This document shows positions 1 through 10,117 of a stretch of 64,000 bases of DNA, piece after piece (position 1 is the first letter of the stretch; every line of letters begins with the position of its first letter). The stretch is from Symsagittifera roscoffensis. Its lineage: Eukaryota; Xenacoelomorpha; Acoela; Convolutidae. The DNA is taken from assembly GCF_963678635.1 (NCBI RefSeq), contig NC_087066.1, positions 10,134,723 through 10,198,722 on the forward strand. Reading direction: 5' to 3'. The notes beneath the pieces were generated by a model, which saw only the letters and a program-made list of their open reading frames with translations, ran no database searches and was not told the origin of the DNA. The translations under genes were made by a program, and so were the position numbers.

Positions 1-430
1 AACAAAATTCGGCCGGTGTTTCAGTCAGCAAACATATTTTTGATTGCTTACATGTATTTAATCTTATATCTTTAAATGCAGTTTATCTTTTTGGTAACTG
101 CCAGTTACTTTCTGGGTTTTCTTTTGAAAGAAAATCTTTCTTTAGAGGGCTTCGGATAAGTTTTTGTATTTTTGTTTATGTCGGAAGAACTTCTCGTACA
201 AATTCATGGTATGGAGCAAAAACATATGATACATTTTAAGGTAGAAAAAAACTTTTTGCCATTTTCCTAAAACCTTTCTGATAAAATTTTGTCAAACAGT
301 TGTTATGCAATTCCAAAAAAAATCAAAAACTGTTTATTAAAAAATCATAGTATGGAAAGGCTTATCATGATATTTTCATACTATTTTTGGGTCTATGAAA
401 TTGTATGAAAGAGTATGATAAGAGCTACGT
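1..430 (-). mobile_element. Partial copy of CCCGGGTTGA-ended palindromic element, inverted
   Basis: About 75-125 and 340-428 match, in reverse complement, segments of the element at 42422-43296. Shared parts include a block around 'aactgccagtta' (105-120) and the 'gaaattgtatgaaagagtatg' type block near 400-420. The copy probably starts before the window. I see no protein in it. Confidence 0.6.
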
Positions 431-1614
431 CTTACAGCTGATGAAATTTTAAGATAGGAGTTTTTTGTCATCCCGTTGTTTTTATATAATTCTATAGTTT
501 CCAATGTTCTTCAATGGCTGGCATGTTTTTTGAAAAAATCCTTAAGTTTTTTCAAATCTAAGATGTTTACGTTGTGCGTAAGAACAAAAGAATTGTGCAT
601 GTGTACAAATGTTTTACTTTAAAATCAAAGCATATGAAACGCAGAAACCATTTTGTTTTTCAATAAATTAAAAGTCTCAAGATCTGCAAAGATTCCAAAA
701 CTTTAGTTTTTTTTCTGTTTTTGGCAGTTAAAACCAACTTAGAACAATTTTTTGCTATTTTTGCGCACTTCCTTTAATGCTGACTTATGTGTGAAATATC
801 TAGTAGCTTTGGGTTCGACAGGAACTTTGTCATTGTTAGGAATGCTGGTCGTTTATCAAGGCAATTTTTTGGAAAATCTGGTCACCCTTTTGTCTGCTAA
901 GCTCAAATTTTTGAACTGTCAAAATCAAATCGTAAATACTTAAGATTAGAGCTGTGAAGTTTTGTAACGTTGAGAGAGTTTTTTATAGGGTCAGTCAAAT
1001 TGAAAAGCACAGAGAGCTTTAAAGATCATGCTTAATACTCCCGCTTGGGAAACAGAAGATATCTGGTTCGATCCGAGTGCTATACTCCTCTTCCACAAAT
1101 TTCTTCCGCAATAAAATATTCATTCGTTTTAAAAGTTGGAACATTGAAATCTAAATAAATTTAAGAATTAAGCTAGACAGCTCATTTCAGTACAATGCCT
1201 TAAAAAATCCTTAACACAACCTAATTTTAGGGGTTTTCCAAATGGATAACACAAATGGATAATCATTTGAGACCTTGCTTGAAAAAAACTTTTCTTTTTT
1301 ATTTGATGTATAATGTCTCCGTGCATATATTGAGGACCTGGTAGTGTAAAAATAATTAACCTGCGTGCCTTATATCGCTTTTTTGGAATGGCTTAGTTCG
1401 TCGGTGGGTTGAATGAATGCTATGTGACAATTTTAAAATATTGATCACTGGTAAATTATAGTTTTTTAGTTGAACTCATGACAACAATATTTTTCAGATA
1501 GCATGAAAACTTCCGTCAAAATAGCTTAATTGATCAGTAGAAATTGGTCCTATAAGCAAAGTTTGGAAAGTTTAGGTTGAAAATAATAACTTGAAAATTA
1601 TTTAATTGACGTTT
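431..1614. other. AT-rich stretch, no gene seen
   Basis: No reading frame of convincing composition is present. The short open frame near 752-943 lacks recognisable motifs and its base use is like the surrounding noncoding DNA. Confidence 0.6.
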
Positions 1615-2361
1615 CCCTGGTTGACAAAAATGCTTATTGTACAATTCCATAGAAAGAAAATTGTACCATTGATTCTATAGAGTTATATGGCAAGCATTTT
1701 TTCATTTAACGTTTTTGTGATTCGCTTCATATTTGTGTTTCGCACTGAGCATTCAACCAAAAGTTTTCTCAAATGTGAAAAGCAACAAGATAAACGGCCT
1801 TGAATTGCAGATATAACTACGTATTGCTAGATGCCAATTCAGATGAAAATTTAAATTCACTCAAAATTATGACAAATAATGTAATTTTTGTATAAGGCTA
1901 GCAAGCCTCTGTTTCCAAACACTCATAGATCGAGAGTCTTGGCCTGTTTTTTTGGACATATTTAGGTTATTGGTTATAATTTGGATTTGAAAAGAATAAA
2001 TTTTGCTTCAACCCCAGAAAAGTATACAAATCACAGAGAACTTTCAAGGTGACCCTTTGATTTTTTTGTGTAGAAAGACTGTGTTGTGCGTAGACTACGT
2101 TATAAGAATAATTTGTAAAAATTGCATGCAAAAAACATCTATTCGAAAAAATTCATTTCGTTCGTAAAACTGGTTCAACGACTAAATTGAAAACTAATAA
2201 CACTTTCCTGAGATTTGTGTTATTCGGATCCTACAACTTTCATAAAAAGGACTTGAATGAAAAGCGTTTTTCCCACAGAACCCATGCATGGAACTGTTTG
2301 ATAAGCATTTTTTGTATGGAACTGTATGATAAGCTTTTTTGTTGTATGGAGGTCTACCCGG
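1615..2361. mobile_element. Palindromic (foldback) element, second copy
   Basis: The left end reads ccctggttgac followed by 'aaaaatgcttattgtac'. The right end reads 'gtatgataagc' ... 'ggtctacccgg', the inverted counterpart. Both ends match those of the element at 42422-43296, and the motif for atgcttatcatac recurs several times in both orientations near the ends. The interior shows little similarity to the other copy. It is non-coding, so probably a non-autonomous DNA element or foldback repeat. Confidence 0.6.
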
Positions 2362-2716
2362 TTTGCTTAATTAAGGAAGAAGGAGACAGTGTTGTGTTCT
2401 TTGTTTTTTTTGCGTAACGTGTTTTCCACCTTTTGTAGACGTAAGAAGATTTTCATTTGACCATATTCTTTTTGGCTGAAGTGCTGCTGTAAAAACTAAA
2501 GTCATTTAGATTCAGTTTTTAGCTAAAACTAGTTTGACTGACTATTTCAGCCAGTTTGAGGGATCTTTTTAACACATGTTCAGAAAGTATTGAGTATTTG
2601 CTTTAGTCATTTATAATCATAAGTAAGTCTTCCTATTCAGCAAGTATTTGATTTCACCAATTTAGGTGATAATAGAAATTCCGTACGTATAGAATCGAAA
2701 GTGTTGTTTTTTTTAG
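2362..2716. other. Noncoding, upstream of the helicase exon
   Basis: This is T-rich sequence ending in a polypyrimidine run and the 'ttttttttag' acceptor at 2707-2716. No exon carrying a Walker A motif is visible here or further left. Confidence 0.55.
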
Positions 2717-3729
2717 AAATTTCGTTGGGACAACAATAGAGCGAACCGTAATTTTGATTGATGAACTGTACGTGGAAGAACATTTTCGGAAGACTCTTCA
2801 AAAACAGGAAAACCTTTGCTTGTACAACAGAAGTAAGTGTTGCTGGATCTCAATTATAGATGCGGGTCAAAGGACTTTCGATCGCGTGGAAGAACTGTTG
2901 CAGAAAATGAATACGTCGAAATTCAAATTGCAGAAACTTCACGTTTTGTACAGAAGTTCTGCTCACATATCCCGGATTTCGCACTCTTTCATTGTGAGTT
3001 TATCTTATATGAATGAGACAAGCGCAAAAGAGCTTGAGTGCTTTCAATCTTCTCAAAACGCTATTGAAGTGTTCCCTTTCGAAGATATTGAAGAGGTTCT
3101 TAATTCCACTGCTGTTTTCACGAAGTTCAATTCAGACCGTATTGTGATTTTGTTCACAGAACACAAAACTAAGTACGACCCAGAAGAAATACTTAAAAAA
3201 CTGAAAGAAAAACACTCCAAAAACGGCAAAACTTTCAAATCGGTGCTCGGTTTATGGAACGAAGACCAGTTTCGATTCACTGGAATCGAAGCCAAATCCG
3301 TTTTGATTGTATTAGATCTCAATGTAATATATCAAAGGTCAATTTACTTGATAAACTTAGCTGTGAACAGAGCTCAATGCGCTGTTGGAGTATTTATACA
3401 GAAAAAACTGGAAAGAAATCAAGTCTGGGTCGATTACCTTCAACACAGGAAACCTAAACACCTTGAAATATACGAGGATCTGCTAAACGGAAAACTAAGC
3501 GAAGAGAGAAACAAAGATTTGAAGCCGAGAAGGTTAAAAGAAGGCGATGTTGACCGCCTACAAGATGTATTCAAAAATCAGCTCCAAGACGAAAACGTCA
3601 AAAACTTGATCGATACCGATAGCTGGAAAGTTTGCTTTCAAAGGGTTTTCCTATTCGACAATATCAAGCTTATTAATGAATTCATCAAAAAACTGGGCGC
3701 AACAATTCCGTTCTTACCAGACCAGGAAG
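2717..3729 (+). CDS. SF1 (UvrD/Rep-like) helicase core exon C, plus-strand copy
   Basis: This is an open internal exon of about 337 codons bounded by a 'ttttag' acceptor at 2716 and a 'gtgagt' donor at 3730. Reading begins with one base that completes a codon. Motif II is VILIDE at the exon start. A motif III-like GQRT follows about 37 residues later, then motif IV LHVLYRS, a motif V-like FTGIEAKS and motif VI NLAVNRAQ. The last 35 or so residues (QRVFLFDNIKLINEFI) look like the start of an ankyrin-type repeat. It is roughly half identical by eye to the minus-strand exon at 54386-55398. Walker A lies in a separate exon in that gene and is not found upstream here, so this may be a lone exon or part of a broken gene. 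The frame is intact, however. SF1 helicases are ATP-driven nucleic-acid translocases; activity of this copy is not shown. The open frame continues to a stop at 3767, but the donor and the phase match to exon D favour splicing at 3729. Confidence 0.75.
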
Positions 3730-4102
3730 GTGAGTCGCTGAATAGTTTCCTGCTTAGCATGATTTGAAAAAAGCCTTTTCTCTGAACATCGTAGTTAACT
3801 TGCACATCTAACCAGTTTTTTGTTGTAAAAGTGAGTTTTTAGCAATATAGACGTGTTTTTAAACATTCTTATGGCTTAACGGGTACAAATGGAAGCGACT
3901 TGTGATAATGTAACAAAAATTTTGCAAAGAAAAGGCAGAATATTCTTGCTTGGAGTGTTTTAGTTTTCTAATGTTTATCTAAGCCCTTTTGACGGTTTTT
4001 TTATACCATCTAAAAAACATTGTTGGCTGAATTCAAATTTAAAACAATATTTTCCTATGATTGTTTTTGTTAAACTAAGGGGTCTCGAAAATTGATCATT
4101 GG
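3730..4102. other. Probable intron or flank, no gene seen
   Basis: This is AT-rich sequence between the exon C donor and the first base of an LTR element. Nothing codes in it. Confidence 0.5.
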
Positions 4103-4341
4103 TGTCAGCCGGACGGATTGGCAACCTACTATATATACATATTATATCGTTAAGCTCACTGCGTTGAGCTGTCAATTGACCTTGATTGTGGTTCTAACGA
4201 AGTGTTTAGATTATACAGCTAGATCATGAATGAAGAGTTTACGATCCAGTTATCTTATTTCGGCTCCTAGACATAATCATTAACAGTTCACCAATCCGTT
4301 CTGATTCGATATTAACATTGGGCTTACCTCAGGGTATGACA
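4103..4341 (+). repeat. 5' LTR of short LTR element
   Basis: It starts TGTCAGCCGG and ends GGTATGACA. It aligns along its whole length with 6279-6518, with scattered substitutions. The TATATATACATATTATAT stretch is retained in both copies and could serve as a promoter region. Confidence 0.8.
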
Positions 4342-4358
4342 TGGCGCAGCCAGCTGGA
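4342..4358 (+). other. Primer-binding-site-like sequence
   Basis: TGGCGCAGCCAGCTGG starts at the base after the 5' LTR. Metazoan LTR elements commonly have a PBS beginning TGG here, complementary to a tRNA 3' end with CCA. The exact tRNA cannot be named. Confidence 0.55.
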
Positions 4359-4390
4359 TTTACAAAAAACCCACTCAAAATTAATTCTTT

Positions 4391-4817
4391 TTGGGGAAAA
4401 GCATCAGCGGAGCATCCACTAGAATGGAACAAGTGGGCTGTAGTTGTAGAACTGGCAGTGTTCGCAAAAAAAGAATAGAGATCCAAAATTTGATACGTGA
4501 AAAAGCTGAAGTTACACTGCCAACAGAACCAATCTTAGAAGTCGAAATACAAGGAGAAACCGATGCACAACGGAGAAACAGAGGGTAGAAACCAAGAAAA
4601 GAACGTAGATTGGGAAAATAGATGTCAAAAAGCAAGAGAAAAGGGTGTTTTGTGCAACTCAGAAATCTGGAACGAAGCGGATGCGAGAGTACGAAGCTAT
4701 TTATTCCTTTGCTTAGGCATGAAAGGTCAAAGACAAGTTCAACAAAAAGGCCCTAGGGTTAAATATCCAAACTACAACAACAAAAATCACACCTTTCGAA
4801 GCACATATGGGTCGTAA
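4391..4817 (+). pseudogene. Basic/acidic gag-like coding remnant in LTR element
   Basis: Two overlapping short frames (4391-4588 and 4563-4817) are rich in Lys, Arg, Glu and Gln, and together suggest one coding region with a frameshift near 4570. No zinc knuckle or enzyme motif is visible. The position directly after the PBS is where gag would lie. Assignment as gag is inference from position and composition only. Confidence 0.35.
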
Positions 4818-5651
4818 AGCAAACACACCACTTTCAAATATAACAACAAATGGTTCACCTAACAATTAAAAATGGGAAAAAACCAAGCACCCATGTCTAG
4901 ATGGGAAAAACCTGATTCATCCTCCAATTCCTGCTAAGAATATGCACGATCTACAGAAGTGGTCCGAGGATGAAGTCAACATCGTACACAACATACCTGA
5001 GCCCATCATTGCCAAGGATCCTGGAACAGCGGTCAATCGTCCATAAACAAGTACATGTGTGAAAACTAGAAGGCATTAGCTTTAGAAAAAGAAAAATTAA
5101 ATCTAAGATATAAAGGGATACACCAACAAACTGACATTAAAAAAAGAAAATCGAACAAGTAGCAAGAAAGACAGTTAGACTGGCCACGAAATTAAAAGAT
5201 CCATAAACAATTGAACTGAAAAACAAAACAATCGATGAGAGAATACTAACTTACACACCACATACAGCGTGGGTTCAAACAAAAGAGAAACAACCGCGGT
5301 AATTATCAAACAGTGGCTTTGCATTTGTGCCTAACCCTCTAATATACGGTTAATGTCGTCCCTCAACACTCAGTGATTATGTGGCATGTAAATCCGCTCG
5401 GAGAGTAAGGACCTTGTTTGCATTTTTAGAAATAGAAAACCCAAGTGCACCACGACATCCTAAAGCTGACAAGCAAGGAACAACAAACCAGTCCAACTAA
5501 ACGAGAGGCAACTGGAAAAAGAACTGGGAGAAGACCGGCACCAAGAATACCAGCACGAGGAATGAAATTCCAAGAGGATACAAGACGGGAAGAAAGTGCC
5601 ACATCAGTGTCATCAAACGATTCGGGATTGTCTACCTGAGAATATAGCGCC

Positions 5652-6107
5652 ATGGCCAAAGAGAATCAACAAAAAGAAAACTACAGACAACATGAAAGAG
5701 AAACAACACCCGAAAAGAAAATCAGGCGGGGTCAGACAGTCAACACTAGCCGGAGTATTGGGAAAACCGATTCCCATCAATGCAGTAGAGGACATGGTGC
5801 AATCAAAAACAAAGAAACTTTCGATAGAGTAGCCCACAGACAAAACAACAAGCCGCCAACAAAAGTAACATCAACACCAGATCGAAAGCCAAGCCTAAAA
5901 AGCTTAATCTCAGAAATGGGTTTTCATGAAAAGTCGCCTGAATATCAAGCCTGCGTCAAAATGTTAGATGCAATACGCCCGAAAGACAGGACAGATACTA
6001 CAGAGCCCGATAAAAACCTCGGATATAGATATATGATTCGTAACAAACATACAAAATGTGGAGGAAAGAAGAGAAGATTCAGAGGAACATCAGGAAAAGC
6101 AGAATAA
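5652..6107 (+). CDS. Basic protein of unknown function in LTR element
   Basis: This is an open frame of 151 codons starting at ATG 5652, very rich in Lys, Arg, Thr and Gln, ending in a GGKKRRF basic tail. I do not recognise it. It contains an SLISEMGFHEKSPEYQAC segment that could be a small helical domain. It lies in the 3' half of the LTR element interior, with no RT, protease or integrase motif. Several other short frames precede it (5445-5639 and 5596-5832 in other frames), so the interior may be a decayed longer gag-like gene. It could be the C-terminal nucleic-acid-binding part of a gag protein; this is inference from its basic character. Confidence 0.35.
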   Translation: MAKENQQKENYRQHERETTPEKKIRRGQTVNTSRSIGKTDSHQCSRGHGAIKNKETFDRVAHRQNNKPPTKVTSTPDRKPSLKSLISEMGFHEKSPEYQACVKMLDAIRPKDRTDTTEPDKNLGYRYMIRNKHTKCGGKKRRFRGTSGKAE

Positions 6108-6267
6108 GGAAGACCAAGCAACCGAGGCAGAATCCCAAATAACAGTAACGAAAAAAATAAAAAAAAAGACAAAATTTCAGTTCCGTCTTGAGGGGACGTA
6201 TAAACTCCGGTCCTAAGGGGACCTAAAATTCTAATTTTTGTTTATACTATTTGATGTTTTTCTTTTC

Positions 6268-6278
6268 GCGAGGGGAAA
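6268..6278 (+). other. Polypurine tract
   Basis: The run gcgaggggaaa sits immediately before the 3' LTR, the expected place for plus-strand priming. Confidence 0.55.
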
Positions 6279-6518
6279 TATCATCCGGTCGGATTGGCAA
6301 AGTACTATATATACATATTATATCGTTAATCTCACTGTGTTGAGCTGGTCAATTGACCTTGAAGGTGGTTCTAACGAAGAGTTTAGGTTATACTGTTAGA
6401 TCATGAATAAAGAGTTTACGATCCAGATGTCTTTTTTATGCTCTCCGACATAATCTTTATTAGTTCACCAATCTGTTTGGATTCGATATTAACATTGGGC
6501 ATATCTCAGGGTATGACA
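6279..6518 (+). repeat. 3' LTR of short LTR element
   Basis: It aligns with 4103-4341 and ends in the same GGTATGACA. The first bases have drifted to TATCATCCGG. Divergence between the LTRs is clearly visible (I estimate above 10%), so the insertion is old. Confidence 0.8.
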
Positions 6519-7184
6519 ATAGGTTTGAAAAAAATGTTGAAGGAAAAAAATTTTCTAACTTTTCGCCTGATTTTCAACCAATTTGTTTTTAAATTAGCCT
6601 CAAAGTGCAGTCAGAACAATCATGGCTTCGTTGTGAGATGTGAGCAGCCTTTTTGGTGTTTTAGTGCCGCGGAGCGTTCAAAACAACTTTAATGGAAATT
6701 TGAAATTGTCAGAAAAAACTCGAATCATGTCAGAAAAAATATTTCAGAATGATCAAAAAGCAAAATAGTCAGGCCAGCAAAAACTCTAGAGATGATTAAA
6801 ATTGAATTGAGTTCTGATATACATATTTCAATTATTTTAAGTGAGCCTCCCTAAATCGCAAGCTCCCTATCAACAGTTATTTAAACCAACGGGAACTATG
6901 TTTAAAGCCGAATTTTACACACAGAAGAAGTTCAGCGCCGAATCAGTGTGAACTTCTTTTTTAGCATAGACGACTCGGACTCTGATGAGTACCACTTTAA
7001 CCCTGTTCAGTATTGATTCAGTGCTGATTGAGTTCTGTAAATACAACTAAAATCAGCGTTGAATCAGTCTATGATTTTAAGCGTTCCTTCAATGTCATTT
7101 TGAGTTAAAAGCTTTCACACAAAAATGTCAAACTATTGCTTTAAGCAGCAACCTCGTCGAACAAATTATTTATCTAAAGCCATT
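6519..7184. other. Noncoding; one small hairpin
   Basis: No gene is seen. A 9-bp inverted repeat (aagaagttc / gaacttctt) lies at about 6925-6958. Confidence 0.5.
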
Positions 7185-7261
7185 GCCCGGGTTGAGGTGT
7201 TCGACTCATGATTCGACCGACACGGTCGAACGGAGTCCGATTTTCATCGCAAATTAAGACG

Positions 7262-7710
7262 GTCGAACGAACACTATAGTCGAACAAAGTCGAATCATGG
7301 GTCGAACCTGGTCAAATCATGAGTCGAACAGGGTCGAATCATGAGTCAAACAGGGTCGAATCATGAGTCGACAGGGTCGAATTATGAGTCGAACAGTGTC
7401 GAATCATGAGTCGAACAGGGTCGAATCATGAGTCGAACAGGGTCGAATCATGAGTCGAACAGGGTCGAATCATGAGTCGAACAGGGTCGAATCATGAGTT
7501 GAACAGGGTCGAATCATGAGTCGAACAGGGTCAAATCATGAGTCAAACAGGGTCGAATCATGAGTCGAACAGGAACGAATCATGAGTCGAACCGGGTCGA
7601 ATCATGAGTCGAAGAGGGTCGAATCATGAGTCGTACAGGGTCGAATCATGAGTCGAACAGGATCGAATCATGAGTCGAACAGGGTCGAATCATGAGTCAA
7701 ACCGGGTCGC
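7262..7710 (+). repeat. 22-bp minisatellite (gtcgaacaggg + tcgaatcatga)
   Basis: About 20 head-to-tail copies of a 22-bp unit are present, with scattered substitutions and a single-base loss near 7373. Each unit is itself two related 11-bp halves, both built on TCGAA. There are no unique spacers between units. Confidence 0.9.
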
Positions 7711-7939
7711 AACATAAATTTGGGTCGCGCAAAGTCGCAACATGGGTCGCGCAAAGCGGAAGTAATGAAATTTTTTTCGGATTTTTTTTGCTTGCATAAG
7801 CGTTATACAGATGCAGTTCGCAAAATCATCCAAAATAAATTTATTTTTAATGTGCAGTTAGCTGGATCAAAAAATTTCCTGATCATATACAGGACCGCCA
7901 CGAGAAGGTCTACACCTGGTCCCAACGTTAAATATAAGC

Positions 7940-8060
7940 AAAACATAGCAAAACATAGCAATATAAGCAAGTCGGTCAAAACATAGCAAAATTGGGTCGA
8001 GTCAGTCAAAACATAGCCATTTTTAAACGAACCGGTCGAAACATAGCCATTTTGGTCTGG
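7940..8060 (+). repeat. Imperfect repeats of 'gtcaaaacatagc' type
   Basis: Four or five copies of a roughly 30-bp unit (gtcggtcaaaacatagcaaa and variants) lie inside the TIR element. They are probably diverged derivatives of the GTCGAA array. Confidence 0.6.
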
Positions 8061-8243
8061 TTCATTGAAACATAAGTCATACAATTCAACTCGGGCTACA
8101 CGAATCTACGATGCTCATTTTTGTGGCTTTTTATATTATATTTTATGGCTGGCCAGGTTGAGGTTTTTGAATGGTGATTTGACAGAAGCAATCCAATGAT
8201 GTCCGAGTGTCGTTGTAGTTCAGGACTCTTCTGGTACTTCCCG

Positions 8244-8372
8244 ATAAAGTCGAACAAAATCGAACAATGTCCGGTAAAATCGAACAAAGTCGAACCATGT
8301 TCAGTATAGTCGAACAAAGTCGAGCAAAGTCGAACAAAGTCAAACAGTGTCCGTTAAAGTCGAACAAAGTAA
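8244..8372 (+). repeat. GTCGAACAAA short tandem array
   Basis: Units of 10-11 bp (gtcgaacaaa, gtcgaacaatg) alternate with 'tccg' interruptions in the right third of the TIR element. Confidence 0.75.
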
Positions 8373-8671
8373 AAAACGGACATCATTCGACTCAAAAAGT
8401 CGAAATCGGACTTCGTTCGACTGAAAAATCAAAAATGGACATCGTTTGACCATTTCGGTCGAATCATGAGTCGAGCACCTCAGCCCGGGTGGTTTAAGCG
8501 GCGTGTTGAATCAGTGTAAAGAGTAAGACTATTCAAATTGAAACAGATTGTTGGTTCAAAATTTTTGTAGGTATATTTTTCGTTACAGGGCAATTTTTTA
8601 GACCTTCATCCTTTGTCTCTTACAAGTGGTCAAACACTGGTCAAACACCCGCACGATATATCTTTTTTTTA

Positions 8672-8795
8672 CGAGGCCACACTGAGCAAGCCATTGGATA
8701 AGCGCACTTTTTGGTGTATGTAGGACACTTAAAATCAGAGAGCGGCCTTCTCGAGGAAATTACATGCAATTCATAAAAAATGCAGTTTGACCTAG
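8672..8795 (+). mobile_element. MITE with CGAGGCC TIRs, TA-flanked, short copy
   Basis: It starts CGAGGCCACACTGAGCA and ends TGCAGTTTGACCTAG, flanked by TA on both sides. It matches the family members at 19984, 34111 and 60682, but with an internal deletion. The TA duplication is typical of Tc1/mariner-mobilised MITEs. Confidence 0.65.
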
Positions 8796-8869
8796 TAAAT
8801 GATGAGACGGATAAAGATTCATTTTACCGCCAAAATGTTTCAAATCGAACATAAACAGAAGTGAAAACA

Positions 8870-8963
8870 ACTTTAAATAAATTACAAATGGATTCAAGAC
8901 TTTGGTGCTCTTCTCATTCGCAAAATTGAAACAAAGATCCAATCTAACCAACCTGATTAAAAT
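8870..8963 (+). pseudogene. Fragment of ankyrin exon D
   Basis: The stretch including 'cattcgcaaaattgaaac' closely matches the start of exon D at 18810-18880, giving a peptide like FGALLIRKIETKI. Similarity stops at about 8963, where a TAA and unrelated repeat follow. It is a broken scrap, not a working exon. It supports dispersal of the family before the neighbouring repeats arrived. Confidence 0.75.
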
Positions 8964-8980
8964 GATACCCTGATACAACT

Positions 8981-9383
8981 TCGGCCAACTGCACTCGAGC
9001 AACTCGAACAACTTCGGCCAACAGCACTCGAGTCCGTCCTGTTACAACTTCGTCCATCAGTACTCGAGTCCTTTGAACAACTTCGGCCAAAAGCACTCGT
9101 GTCCTTTGTGCATATGCGTGAATAACAGTCCCTTGTGGGGCGCCACAATTTGCGCTCAATCTGAAAAAACTGTATAAAACAAATTTAATTATGAGTAATT
9201 TTTGGTAAAACACTTAACAAGAAATAAGCATCGTAAACGGTTTGTATCAACAATATCAACTTGTTTCGGTACAACTTGTTTTGTATGATCATTTGGCGCA
9301 AGCTAGCTACAAGAACCGGTCGGCAATGTCCTTGAGACAAATTGCTTTTTTTGGCGGTCAGCCTTTATCAAGGCTGAACCGAA
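8981..9383 (+). repeat. 400-bp dispersed direct repeat, copy 1
   Basis: It matches 16958-17362 in the same orientation, with high identity over about 400 bp. Its left part contains four imperfect units of roughly 35 bp built on 'aacttcggccaa' and 'gcactcgag'. On the minus strand these read as repeated VLLAEVV, but the repeat period and drift suggest noncoding DNA. The two copies flank the BEL/Pao element. Confidence 0.85.
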
Positions 9384-9440
9384 TTAGAAACAAAAAACAG
9401 TTAAATAGGATGTAACCCCTTTTTTAGTATATTAACACAT

Positions 9441-9526
9441 GGGCAGGTGGGGGACTCGAACCTACAGCAACTGACATGTCTATATAGTCAGCGTTACTGT
9501 AGCTTAGGCCACTCGGCCAACTGTTC
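9441..9526 (-). other. tRNA-like sequence with A and B boxes (pseudogene or SINE head)
   Basis: On the minus strand there is an A box TGGCCGAGTGG as in tRNA-Leu/Ser and a perfect B box GGTTCGAGTCC. A D-arm-like GGCC-GAGT-GGCC is present. The centre is a nested hairpin (CTACAG ... CTGAC ... GTCAG ... CTGTAG). The acceptor and T stems do not pair well, so a normal cloverleaf is not supported. It is best read as a degenerate tRNA or tRNA-derived element. Confidence 0.5.
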
Positions 9527-9693
9527 TTTTTTATATGCATTTATATATTTTTTTTATATTTGCGTTGCAACATCCTCCCCCTTGAAGAAGGAAAAACCGG
9601 AGCGAGCTTTGGTTGCGGTCTTTTTATGGGCGGATGAGTGTGCCATTTGACACGCGTATTTAGTAAGCGAACATATTCGCGAAGCCAACGGGA

Positions 9694-10026
9694 TCAAATA
9701 GCCTTAGCATACGACAGCACTCGCACGTACCTTTTCTTGTGGTCGAAGTGCTCCATAGGTAAAAGCGAAGGAAAGCTTGTGTCAAGTTGTCCGAGCAAAA
9801 AGTGGTTTGGTGTTAACGCTTCTAACTCACGTGAATCAGTACTAACGGGAGTGATTAGCCTCGAATTCAAAGCCTGCTCAACTAAGCAGAAGGGTTCGAT
9901 GACTCGCCTACTGTCTAGTATACTGTAAAGCACGCGCTTCGCGCTTCGGACGAGGCGCCTCCAGGAGCCGCCATGATGGGGTGCGCCTGGCGGGTTAAAT
10001 TTCCAAGCAACAACCTTTGTGAGCAA
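9694..10026 (-). pseudogene. BEL/Pao integrase C-terminal region (DUF5641-like)
   Basis: This minus-strand frame carries the family's hallmark WKFNPPGAPHHGGSW block, followed by ERLVRS-like and then LTPNHFLLGQ, the DUF5641 signature. It lies directly downstream of the integrase core frame but in a different frame. It forms the tail of pol in BEL/Pao elements and would act in strand transfer of the DNA copy. Here it is a fragment of a dead element. Confidence 0.8.
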
Positions 10027-10117
10027 AAAATGGTCGGAGCCATACCATTCCAGCTCTTAAAGCAGGCAAGTAATTCCTTTTACACACCAACGAAGTTCGC
10101 GTCGTTATCCGACCAGA

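Larger units (their letters stand above)
4103..6518 (+). mobile_element. Short non-autonomous LTR retrotransposon
   Basis: Two direct repeats of about 240 bp (4103-4341 and 6279-6518) frame a 1.9-kb interior. The 5' LTR begins TGTCA and ends TGACA, an inverted pair. A primer-binding-like TGGCGC directly follows the 5' LTR, and a purine run (gcgaggggaaa) directly precedes the 3' LTR. The flanks attgg and atagg resemble a 5-bp target-site duplication with one mismatch. The interior is purine-rich on the plus strand and shows no reverse transcriptase or integrase motifs, so replication would depend on another element. The length and gag-only-like content resemble TRIM or LARD-type elements. Confidence 0.8.
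7185..8490. mobile_element. TIR element filled with GTCGAA minisatellite
   Basis: The left end (7185-7219, starting gcccgggttgagg) and the right end (8457-8489, ending cctcagcccggg) are inverted repeats of about 33 bp with about three mismatches. Between them lie GTCGAA-based tandem repeats of several kinds. No transposase is present. It is probably a non-autonomous DNA element or foldback repeat whose subterminal repeats expanded. The outer CCCGGGTTGA also ends the elements at 1615-2361 and 42422-43296. Confidence 0.65.

Noticed and set aside
3975-4486. Short minus-strand frames over the 5' LTR
   Set aside because: They run across the LTR boundary and have no coding character.
7262-7710. 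CRISPR-like array
   Set aside because: The 22-bp units run head to tail with no unique spacers, and the genome is eukaryotic. It is a minisatellite.
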